Below are positions 54,422-64,000 of a stretch of DNA of 64,000 nucleotides, one piece after another (the first letter of the stretch is position 1; the number at the start of each line of letters is the position of its first letter). The DNA comes from Agroathelia rolfsii (Eukaryota > Basidiomycota > Agaricomycetes > Amylocorticiales > Amylocorticiaceae). Below the pieces are notes generated by a model. The model was not told the origin of the DNA. It searched no databases and was given only the letters and a program-made list of their open reading frames with translations. The position numbers and the translations under genes are program-made. Location: positions 2,480,001-2,544,000 of the forward strand of contig JABRWF010000001.1 in assembly GCA_018343915.1 (NCBI GenBank), in the 5' to 3' direction.

Positions 54422-57400
54422 ATGTCATCTTGTGCGCTTCGAATAGCCCATAGGACTCTGTCTCGCAGTCTCAAGCAGACACCAAGACGCTGCCTTTCTT
54501 CTCAGGTTGCGCTTACCGCCCACAACGATGGTCTGGACATGAATCACGATGCCGAGCAACCCCAAGATACTGCAGAGGCCTCCGCAGATGCACCTGTCAA
54601 GAAAACTCGTTCTACACGCAAGAAGGCTGCGGCCAGCGAGGATGGAGAGCCAAAGACTCGCAAGCGTTCAAAGAAGGCAGTTGCAAATAAAGCAGACGAG
54701 GTCGAGGCTTCAGAAAGCGATCCCCGTAAAGACCCTCTTGAAGATAACCAAATATTTCTCACTGTCACCAAGGAACTAAGCCCTGAACACCGGACCACGC
54801 TCATAAGAGCTGCGCCTACGATAGAAGATGTAGAAAAGCACCGACCTGCCCAACACGCGAATCCTGAGAGGGATCTCAAGACTTATGCAAAACAATATCA
54901 CGAGTCTGCAGACCGGCTTTGTCGGTCCTTCAGTAAAGAACAACTTCGGCAGGCATTGAAGTTGTATGGTACAGTCATGGGAAAGAGTACTACCAAGCTA
55001 GAGCTCGCAGAGGCCATCATCGAAAAATATTGGGACTGGCCGTCTTTGACTGAAATGGAACGCCAGAAACGGGATAGAACAGAGGTATTCACTGAAGGTC
55101 TGCTCAAGTAACCTCTATCAGAATCACAGTCTAAATAATGCATCTCTAGTCTTTGTGGTTAACCCTGCACAATTATTCGTTATTCTCGGAAAAGGTATAC
55201 ATATATGCGCTTCCAACATTGAGACACATGCTGAACACTATATAGATGGTTCCGATCTCCTACGTTTATCCAATGAATTTAATGTTCACATCTCACTCAC
55301 GGCTCAACCCCTTGCTCTTCGTGTGGAAGGAGTTAAAGCCCAACTCAAAACATTAAGTGAACGCATCAAGACTTTAAAAGAGGTACGACTTCTTGATATC
55401 TGCTTTACTTGGTTGTGTGCTGAAGGGTATGATTTAAGGGTATCCTGGTGGAGTCCCTTCAGCTCCCGTCGCAAAGCGCGTTGCCTCCCGATGTCGTCCA
55501 ACGTTTGTCTCGTTTAGCCGGGGCTTATGTCGAAAATGTCGATAAGCATGGTAGGGTATGTACACGCGCTTGGTTTGCTCACCATATAATATTCACGGAA
55601 TATTTCTCGATGTTCAGATCAAAATATGCTCAAAAGACCCTCAGAGCCTGGAAACAGCAAAACGGCTTGCTTTTCGCGCTACGTACGATGTAGGTCACTG
55701 ACACTCCTTCCAATGCCTGGCTATCATTGATTGAGTTTTCTATCTTCTAGTCTGCTGGTAAAGGAATAGTTCCTAATTTGTTTCACCGACCGCCCTCAGT
55801 ACCAGAGACTACTTCTCTGGTCATGAGCCTGCTACCTAACTCTTATTCCTTATACCCGTTCTTTTCTCCAAAATCCTTGCCATGGACAATGAGTACGAGT
55901 GGTGTATTCCGTATTCGTAAAGTAGGCGAATGGTTGGGCCAGGGCCGCTCTGAAGACATCGAAAGAACAGGAGGGCTTGCTAAAGGCCAAGGACAAATTA
56001 TAACATCCGAGGAGTACGTGCTTTGGCCATAACCTCAACCGTACTAGGAACTCAATCTTCGTCGATCTAGTCAACTCACGGATATCCGGAACTTATTATT
56101 GGAGGAGTTTTCGGATAGTGAGCACTCACCGACTGTGACAGTTTCGTAAGTTTTCATCCAGATTTTCATTTATTATCTATATATTTCTGATTTTATCACT
56201 CTCAGTCTTGGACATGTCCTTTACACCTCTTCGGACCCCAGTCGACGCTCTACTCTGATACCACCACTTCGCGGGCACCATCAGCTTCCCAAACTTACAA
56301 AGTGGCTAGCAACCAATAGCACCCACAATGAGTTTGTGCCAAGGTCTGTACTCTAAGGCCGCCACATTCATATATGCAGAATGTTAACTACTTGTTTAAT
56401 CAGTCTTCCATCAAACCTCGCAGACTTCACATCGTCGGAGGATCGACAAGTTCTTCATACGCTGGTTTATTACGCGGACACCGACTGCAATAATAATTCA
56501 TCAGTCCTGAACCGTCGGAGATTGCAGTTCGAGATTGTGTTCCACGAACCTGAGCCCCCTTCCATGGCACCAGATTCATCTGCCTTGGACACTAGCGATG
56601 TTTTAGATGATTATGTTCCCGAAGATAGCGCCTTATCTGAGCTGGAGGACGATGATTGGCTTGATGACGATTCGGACTTCCATGATATGGACTCTTTCTT
56701 GGATGAAGCTGCGCACAGCAATGATGTACTAAAAGAAGACTCCTCGGTGACATCGTCAAGCGATTCAACCACCACAAAACCCTCAGAGCCTTCTGATATA
56801 GATAACTCTGGAAAAAATCTGGATATTTCGCCACCTTTGAGTCATCATGATGTCGTGAATCCCACGGATGGTTCTTTGGCCCCACCATCTCATGTAGATG
56901 AGGCGAAGGTGGAAGCTACGGAAGAAGATGTGCCAAACAGCGCTACGCCGGACCAAATTGTCCAAGAGGCCGTTGCGATTCAGGCTCCGGAGCCTATTAT
57001 TCGTGATCCTCCGCACTGTACCGTCGGGTATGAGAAAAATGTAAACCTTCTGCTCCCAGATCGGTAAGTATCAGCTATCTTTATGATAGATACATCCTCT
57101 TAATATATCCCAATGATCAGCACGATGGATCTTCATTTCGCCGTAGCCAACGTGGGTGACATTGCACCGGAAGCTCAACCTGCGGAGCTTATGAAATACT
57201 ATGAAGAATTGCGTGCATCGTATGTGTCTTTGTTGAATATCCTGACTGGCTATCCATTCTAATAGTACGGTGATAACAGTCTTGAGAAGAATAATCAACA
57301 TGGACCTGCTCCTCCCGTAGTCGTCACGCACAAAGGAATCACTTATTATTTGCACAGTCGAATCAATATTCGCCAAAGCATTCGAGAAACGCCGACAACG

Positions 57401-57677
57401 ACATCCGATGATCCTCTGGACTTTGCCAAGACTGTTTCAACCATCAGCGAAAGGCATCTCGATCTGGAAAGTAGTGAAAAATCTGTCTTGTGCAAGGTTA
57501 GTCTGATTTTGCTGCAGTAACAAGCCCTTGCCTGACACGGAAAATCTATAGGTCTCGTGCGCTGAGCCCAAGTCCAACGGCGAATGGCGGGCGTTCTTGC
57601 GGAAGATCGACCAACTCACGACGAGTGAATATCAATCAACGACTGCCCCCAGTACCGACAAGGTTCTAGACCTGTAA
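54422..57677 (+). CDS. Mitochondrial inner-membrane regulator SLS1
   Basis: The start at 54422 (MSSCALRIAHRTLSRSLKQT, PRRCLSSQ) is a mitochondrial presequence. A basic stretch follows (RKKAAASEDGEPKTRKRSKK). Core blocks are SFSKEQLRQALKLYGTVMGK, TKLELAEAIIEKYWDWPSLT with EMERQKRDRTEV. After an intron at about 55097 come VFVVNPAQLFVILGKDGSDL, LRLSNEFNVHISLTAQPLAL and VEGVKAQLKTLSERIKTLKE, a KH-like region. Later exons give SGVFRIRKVGEWLGQG, an acidic block near 56590-56950, and CEAEPKSNGEW-like CAEPKSNGEWRAFLRKIDQL near the end. In yeast Sls1 links mitochondrial transcription to translation at the inner membrane. About ten exons; the middle ones (55550-56400) are approximate. Confidence 0.82.
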
Positions 57678-57963
57678 TAGTTATAGACATAATTGCACAG
57701 AGTCTACTAACAGCCTATTTTACTAATACCAACCCCATTCACTTACTTTAAACCTGCAATTTAATGGTTTTTATATACACCCCTCACATCAACATCACCC
57801 GTATCACATGAAAGATGAAAGTGTTTTGTAAGTTTACACACCTAAAGGTATATGCAGATGGCAAGACTTTTTTTATAAGTGGCAAGTATCGTAAATCAAG
57901 GCACTCCGCTGACCATAAAATACAGACGAATAGATGAAACCAGATGTCCAGTGGAAAGGCGAC

Positions 57964-60900
57964 CTAATGCTTTCGCTTTTTGTTGGCCTTCTCCTTCCTC
58001 TTCTTCGCTCGGGTCTCTTTGCGCATACGAGCATCGACCATCTGATATCTACCTTTGACGCCTTTTGGTCTGCCCTTGATACCCCTATGAGCACCCTTGG
58101 CCACGACGACCTTGATCTCCTTCTTAGCCTTTGCCTGGGAGGAGAGACCCTTGTGCATAAGCTTTTCAATCTGGCGTGCCTTCTCGCGCTCCGACATATC
58201 CGCCGTCTCGTTGACGCCCTCGGCCTTCTTAATCGCTTTCTCCAGGCGCTGCGCCGCCTTGAACTTCTTGCGTGCCTTGGCCTCGGCGACCTTCTTGATC
58301 GGGCGCGCGTCGAGGGCACGTTGTTTCGCACGCAATGCTGCTACGGCTTCCTTCGTGATCGGGATGTTAGGCTTATAGTACTTGGCTTCGTCATCAAGGA
58401 ACCAGTCTGGTAACCCATCCTTTGAGTTGAGCGAGTAGCGCGTGAAGCCGTCGTTGATCAGATGAGTTTTGGTTGTTTGTCGATTCACCAGGGCTTGGGC
58501 GAGCGTCACAGCTTCCGCGGTTAGAAGGCCATCCTCTGGAATGTAAGTCAGTATCTTGTTGCTTGAGAAAAAGAGCAGAGAATGACAGCGTACTCTTGAT
58601 CTTTTCCTGTTTTACTGCGTCCTCATCTTCGTTTTCAACATCCCACATCTCCACATCGTCATCCTGTTCTTGGGGAACTATCTCATAGTCGTCTTCAGAG
58701 TCCTCTTCATCACTTGAAGCCTGTAAACATGCATCAGTCTGGAAAATAAATCGATTAAGGGTAACCTCGCATACCTCATCGACCCATTCTCCTTGCTCCA
58801 CTGCATCGTCTGCAAGCTCATCTTCGCCATCAGTCAACATTTCATCGTCATCATCAGAGATGTTGTCCAGTCCGTCAATGCCAGCGAAGACATCCTGGCT
58901 GAACCATACTTTAGCCGCCTGACTTGGGGTCTTGGAGGGCTCATCCAATGTGGTCACTAGTTTTGATTTTTTGCTCTTTGACGATGACGAGAGCTCTGGA
59001 GGCTCCTCCCTCTGTCGCTTCACACCAGCTTTTGGTTTTAAATCCTCCATATCCTCCATGTCACTGTCTTCATCCGACGAAGAATCGGAATCCTCTCCAG
59101 CCCTTTCTTTCGCCTCCTCCATCTTATCCCATCCACCTTCCTCGCTTTGCTCGCCGCCGTCATCTTCGCTATCATCTTCATCACTGCCAGCAGGCTTCCT
59201 AATTCCCCGCCACTCCTCGACGCCATGTTTCCGTCTCTCCTCCCTCACCTTGTACTTCGCATCACGCTCCTTCAACCGACTCTGGTATGCATCGTACATC
59301 CCGTCCATCTCCGCCTCAAGCGCTCTTGTTTTCCTCTCCTGCTCTTCCTCCGAGTCCAGAACCTCTTCCTCCTCACCACTCTCGTCCTCGCCTGCCTCTC
59401 CATCATCATCTGACTCATCCCCAATATTGCCATCCTCGTCAACAAGGCGCATAACACCCCCAATATTCTTCGATAAACGCCGCTCCGCGTCGTTGAGGTC
59501 AAATATATCCTCCTGTCCGCCGAGGGCAAGTGTAGGGTCACTCTGCGATAAACCAATATCGAGCGGGGCAGTCATCTGCAGCTGCATGCGCTGGATGGTC
59601 TTGGTTTTGAGCTCGTTGGCACGCCGCCGTTGACGTTTGGTGCGCGCGGCGGCTTCGGCGTTCAGGCGCTCGAGCTGAGGGTTTTTTTTTTTTGGAAAGT
59701 CAGAAAAAGGAAGTGGTCTGGGTCATGGAAACAGATACGAACTTCGTCTTGGATCTGCTCTTCCTCATCGACGTCCTGCGTGATTTCTACGGTCTCTGTG
59801 AGCTCTTCCGTGTGCTTAGTCTTACTCTCCAAACCAAGCTATTGGGGGGGGGGGGCATGAGGACTAAAATAACATGTGAAGCGTTTTTTTAAAAAAAAAA
59901 ATCCAGACCTCTTCACGCAATGCCGTCCGCCAGCGAAGTAGCGCCTTGAAATCACCCTTGCCAAGAACCTTGAGATCTGCACAGTTTGCCTTGATATCCT
60001 CCGTTGTGATCTCGTTTGCGAGCCATTCCTTTTCTTCTTCCGTCTCGAATGTGATCTGGTTCGCCGTGCCGAGGACGAGGACCGGGTCCTGGGCGCGTAC
60101 GAACTCGGCGGCGGGGGTCTTATGGAAGAGGGTGTAGTCGCCGTCAGCGTAACCCTCGCGCTTGCGGCGTTTTTTGTCAGGCTGGAAGACGTTCATCTGG
60201 GCATTGTTGGCAGACGTGCCCTTTTCAAGTTGGCCGGAGCCAGAGGGGATGGAAGATGAAAGGTCCTTGAAGACATGTTTGGGGTCAAGGAATTTTGGAT
60301 CAATGAACTTTGGGGCGAGGAAGTCTCGACAAACGACGAAGATCTCGGCGGAGACGTTTCTGTATGTTGGTTGTAGAATATGAGTTTTGAATTGACATGA
60401 TTGGAAATGCAAAATATATGCACCTTGACGAAGGTGGCTTGGTCGCTTCGACCTTGCCAAAGAGTTGGTTGAATACCCAGATGAGATTGTTATAGTCCAC
60501 GCTGCGGAAGACCTTGGTCACAAACGTGCCGCCCTTGACGAGAAACTCGACGGCAAGTTTGAGGGACATAAGCACGAGCTCACTCTGGCTGTATGCATCC
60601 TGAATCCAGGCTGTACCAACGTTGGGCGCACCGTCGTGCAAGACAACATCCGCACGCCAGTCCTTGAGCTCGCCGCGGATAAGATTGCGGCAGTGAGGAG
60701 TAGTGATGTCTGCCGCAAAGGTTACGACTCGTGGGATGGGTTTAATCGGCACCAAATCAACACCTGTGGATATGGTGTAAGAAGCATATTAAGTTTTTTT
60801 TTTTTTTTTTTTTTTTGAGACGCACCAACGATTACGCTATTGACAGGCATGTATTTGCTGGCCACTTGGAGCCAACCGCCAGGGGCAGCGCAAAGATCAA

Positions 60901-61122
60901 TAGTACAGCGGGCACTTTCCAAAAATCCATATTTCTTATTTAATTGGATAAGCTTGAATGCCGAACGAGCACGATAACCCTGCTCTCTATACAGTAAAGC
61001 AAAATCGTTGAGAAAAACGATATTTGAAGCTGGATCACTGAGAGGGCAGATAAAACTGACTTGGCAAGTTTGTAGTATTTATCCAGACGGCCCTTTCCCG
61101 TCTTTTTCTGAGCCTTTCCCAT
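57964..61122 (-). CDS. SPB1: Spb1, AdoMet-dependent rRNA methyltransferase (FtsJ/RrmJ family)
   Basis: Spb1 2'-O-methylates the A-loop (G2922 in yeast 25S rRNA) during 60S assembly. The start at 61122 gives [20 protein letters not shown]. FtsJ motifs are [32 protein letters not shown] (SAM site), [39 protein letters not shown] (catalytic Asp) and [14 protein letters not shown] (catalytic Lys). Next are [39 protein letters not shown], long acidic stretches (59000-59450) and the Spb1 C-terminal domain [40 protein letters not shown], ending [12 protein letters not shown]. Two introns are odd: one (59839-59908) contains a C12 run plus T and A tracts, another carries an A run of about 23 (60793-60815 as T on plus). 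Confidence 0.95.
59839..59908 (-). other. SPB1 intron with C12 and T/A homopolymer tracts
   Basis: The 70-nt intron starts gtctgg and ends ccaatag, joining ALREE to LGLESKTKH. On the transcript strand it has a T11 run next to an A7 run near its 5' end and a C12 run just before the branch/acceptor region. The homopolymers replace the usual pyrimidine tract. Confidence 0.7.
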
Positions 61123-61371
61123 GGCTGTTAGCGAGAACGATCAGCGACAGAGACGGCGTAGATAGTGCTTGGGCTGCAGCGTGGGCCGGGGCAGGCGTTC
61201 AGTTTGCAGCAAGAAGCTTGAAATTTCGACCGGAAGCAAAACATATCCCATGGCATGACACGAAGCTGCTGACACAGGCGGCGAGTGTGAATAAGTATGA
61301 CTGGCCTTATGCCGGTCATTGCTCTTGGAATTGTACATACTCGCGTGTTTTCCTTTGTGTGATAAACTAAA

Positions 61372-62018
61372 ATGTCTCGTATTCCTCTCTTGGGTGGCGG
61401 TCGTCCTGGCCCAGCAACTCTATGGCGGGCTGGTGCATTTCTGGGTGCGCTAGACTTTTGTCCTCGGCGGCGTCTCAACAAACTCATGCAAACGGTCGGT
61501 CCATAGCCACTGCCGGCGTGGTTACAGGCGCCTTTGGCGCCCATGGACTTAGGAATCGTGCCGGGATAAAGCCAGAGCAGATACATGCCTTCCAAACAGC
61601 ATCACAATATTCTGTGGGTACCCAGTATGCCGTTTAGCGATGGGTGTATATTAAATCATTTCTGCGCAGATGTTCAACGGCCTATCGCTGCTTGTCATTT
61701 CGATGCACCCCCGGTTCTCGACGCATTTGGCTGGTACTTTAATTACCACCGGCTCTGTATTGTTCTCGGGGTCTATCTGGGGCCTAGTTGCATTGAACGA
61801 TGATAGGTATGGAAACGATTATTACTCTTTCTGGCGTACTCGTGCCTCGTGGCGGTCGCACACTCATTATCTGCCAGGTTCAAATTCCTTGGGCCTGTCA
61901 CGCCGCTCGGAGGGCTGTTCATGATTGCTGGGTAAGTTCCTATGATGGTGTTTGGGGGCACACTGAAAGCGAGCAACTTGAACTTGAAATTGACAGATAT
62001 CTCTCGCTTATGTTCTGA
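61372..62018 (+). CDS. TMEM256/DUF423 family small membrane protein
   Basis: Five exons encode about 140 residues. The start at 61372 gives MSRIPLLGGGRPGPATLWRA and GAFLATAGVVTGAFGAHGLR, the conserved AFGAHGL block of the family. After an intron the reading is QIHAFQTASQYSMFNGLSLL, VISMHPRFSTHLAGTLITTG, SVLFSGSIWGLVALNDDR and FKFLGPVTPLGGLFMIAGYL, ending SLMF at 62018. SGSIYG/SGSIWG and GPVTPLGG are family hallmarks. Four transmembrane helices are expected. Bacterial homologues (YgdD) are inner-membrane proteins and animal TMEM256 is mitochondrial or ER; the function is unknown. It is divergent from SPB1, with about 250 bp between starts. Confidence 0.9.
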
Positions 62019-62420
62019 GATCACAGTAGCTACCAATACCCTAGGTACCCTAGGTACCAGTAGAGTAGAAAATAGAAACTAATAAAACGCGGTCACGTTG
62101 TGTTGGCTGTTTCGTGTATTGGAATTGACATCATCCTGCCCGGCCATATTCGAGCTCCGACGCGGCATGCCCGTGGCCAATCGATGGTCGACTCTTCTCT
62201 CCGCCTTGTCCTTGTCCTCGACTCGTCCATCCGTTCGGTCTGCTAGTACTCGACTATCTCTCTTCTTCTCCCTTTTCTTGTATATTGCTTCTCATTTCCA
62301 TCAGACTCTGCCATCCTGCTCTGCCATCATCTCTCTTGGTGAGCATCTCTCTTGATCCTCTGCGATAATATATACCCTGCTCCTTATTCACACATACTCT
62401 TCCTAGATCCGCTTGTAATC
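62019..62420. other. Region between the TMEM256-like gene and the zinc-finger gene
   Basis: 402 bp. A tandem palindromic repeat, two copies of CCTAGGTAC, lies at about 62038-62058. A pyrimidine-rich leader (62190-62400) precedes the next ATG, as is common for fungal promoters and 5' UTRs. Confidence 0.5.
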
Positions 62421-64000
62421 ATGGCCTCCGCCTCTGAGCACCCAGCGGCATCTTCGTCCTCATCCATATCTGAGCCATATTCTCTTCCTCCTGACGATAT
62501 GCTTGGCCCCAATATCTCCACAACAGAACCTGAATCTTCTAGCCCTATATCTGCGCCCAAGTCACTCAAGCGTCGTCTCTCATCAACTGAGTCACCTGAT
62601 CTTCCTTTTTTCACAACCGCAAGCTCTTCGTTCAAGCCAAAGCCCTACGCTCCCAAACATGCTGCAGCCAAGCCTCCTCCTGTACCTGCCCGCACACAGT
62701 CCCTCACCACTCTTCCTGCACTGCCTCTGGATCCCTCCCCCTCCGAGGCTGGTGTTCTCTTCATACATCCACCGTTTACACAGTTCCCTGGCTCTCAGAA
62801 CCATCCAGAAGGCCTCACCTATCTTCTAATGGCCGAGCACAACGATTGGTTTTTGGACCCTATCGACTTTGCGACTGTCACAGAGCAGAAGTCCGATGTG
62901 ATCCCCTATCCTTCTCAGCTTGAGCCCCCACGTGGTTGGTGCCCGACGAAGAAAAAAGATGCTCGTGGTCGCGCTAGCGCAGATGTCTGGCCAGAGGGAG
63001 AACTGCCACGTTTACGATGCACATTCTGTCGTCGCACATACGCTGGTGTGAATGCCAAAAGCATGTGGAGGCGACATGTTTACGAGAAACACAAGATTGC
63101 CATGTCCAACAGACGAGAGACCCTCGAGAAGCCGGGTAGTCGTCGATCGAACAGTAAGTCAACACCTCCAGAAAAATATATCCCACGGTCTAATATTGAC
63201 GTCATACCTATCAGAAGAGAACAAGGAAACCAAAGTCCGTTCTGTGTCTGCGACCGCCGTTACACCCCCGGCGGCATCCTCAGAACTAGCTCCAGAGCCG
63301 CATACTAGGGCTACACGCCCGGCGTCTATTAGCATCAGCATGGACGCGTTTTTGGATGACAGACCGCGGAAAACACGCCTTCGTGTCACATCAACCAACA
63401 ATACGGAGCCGTCACTTCGCCGCCGGGGCTCCATGGAACCTCCTTCTCTTCCCAATAAAGAACAAGGCGATTTCCCTCATGTGTCCACTCCTATCCGTCG
63501 AACGCGTTCTCTTGCACAAGTAGCCTCTGAACCAAAGGGGAGTCTCACTCCTGAGAAACGCGCATCTTCTCCAGAAATTTGTGTACCATCTGAATCAGAC
63601 GTACCAATTGAACTACCGTCTCCCCTTAGACAAGCACAGCCACCTATTATACCACCATCACCCTATGATCCTACCGCAACGCCATCCTTCCGCCACTCCA
63701 CGCCACAATTACCTTCTAAGCAACCATGGCGATATCATAGCCCAAGTCACCCCTTACATTCCCAAGCTCGTGAATTACCCCTTAGTGTTATTGCTCTCAA
63801 AAGTCCACACCGCCACAAGATCCTGTCCACTCCCCTCGGTGGCAATAATGGCGGCAGCCCCGCTGTTTCTAAATCGCGATTCGCATCCTCGAACTTGAAC
63901 AGCAGCCCTGTCGCCGCCTTTCTCTCCGGTTCTTCATCCGAACTCAATACACCCAACGATCGCTCAGGCATCTTTGGATTTGCCCGCTCTCCGCGTGATA
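62421..64000 (+). CDS. Zinc-finger protein of unknown function (3' end outside the window)
   Basis: Exon 1 runs 62421-63153 and exon 2 from 63215 to beyond the right edge. The first 110 residues are Ser/Pro-rich (SEHPAASSSSSISEPYSLPP). A compact block follows: GVLFIHPPFTQFPGSQNHPE, WFLDPIDFATVTEQKSDVIP and EPPRGWCPTKKKDARGRASA. Next is one C2H2-like finger, LRCTFCRRTYAGVNAKSMWR with RRHVYEKHKIAMSNRRE (C-x2-C-x15-H-x4-H). After the intron the rest is Ser/Pro/Arg-rich (RKTRLRVTSTNNTEPSLRRR). The finger spacing recalls BED-type or fungal C2H2 DNA-binding proteins. A nuclear regulatory role is likely but inferred. The frame upstream to 62352 is judged 5' UTR. Confidence 0.7.

Noticed and set aside
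1..64000. Transposons, insertion sequences, CRISPR arrays, viral genes or biosynthetic core enzymes
   Set aside because: No transposase, reverse transcriptase, integrase, polyketide or peptide synthetase, terpene cyclase or direct-repeat array could be read on either strand.

Overview
The window looks like a gene-dense piece of a nuclear chromosome from a fungus, most likely an agaricomycete-type basidiomycete. It carries many short introns (about 45-85 nt, GT-AG) and compact, often divergent or convergent gene pairs. Its proteins have a fungal character: Rix1-complex IPI1, Mpe1, SLS1, Spb1, SSH4, HapX-type bZIP and a Git1-like permease. I see no transposon, CRISPR array, rRNA or convincing tRNA. 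Exon structures were rebuilt by hand from splice sites, reading phase and family conservation, so individual intron borders may be off.

Layout. 0-5 kb: 5' part of a GH5 mannanase (minus), IPI1 (plus), a small secreted protein (minus). 5.5-13.4 kb: a PASK-type kinase (minus), RPL32, MEMO1 (plus), a TFC7-like histidine phosphatase (minus), an STM1-type RGG protein (minus). 14-25 kb: a COMPASS Spp1-type PHD protein (plus), a dienelactone hydrolase (minus), a membrane GNAT/Pho86-like protein (plus), cytosolic aspartyl-tRNA synthetase (minus), mitochondrial aspartate aminotransferase (plus), VAM7 SNARE (minus). 25-34 kb: a DHA1/QDR-like transporter (minus), a membrane-anchored SAM methyltransferase (minus), AMPK-gamma SNF4 (minus), SSH4-type Rsp5 adaptor (plus). 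34-44 kb: an unrecognised coiled-coil protein (plus), Elongator ELP5 (minus), SLX9 (plus), a second large coiled-coil protein (minus), an XRCC2-like RecA-fold protein (plus). 44-64 kb: a PPR protein (plus), HapX-type iron regulator (minus), Git1-like permease (plus), MPE1 (minus), SLS1 (plus), SPB1 (minus), a TMEM256/DUF423 protein (plus), and a zinc-finger protein that runs off the right edge (plus).

These are mostly housekeeping genes and do not form one pathway cluster. Several belong to ribosome production and translation (IPI1, RPL32, STM1, SLX9, SPB1, aspartyl-tRNA synthetase), energy and nutrient signalling (PASK-like kinase, SNF4, SSH4, HapX), and mitochondrial gene expression (PPR protein, SLS1).

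I did not find a clearly new multi-gene system. The points most worth a second look are: the divergent HapX/Git1 promoter, which carries an iron-GATA-type site next to HapX and a CACGTGGG element next to the permease; an apparently GA-AG intron in the QDR-like transporter; a start exon in SLX9 that consists of the ATG alone; two GC-AG introns; a PASK-type kinase with no visible PAS domain; and three conserved-looking proteins of unknown function.
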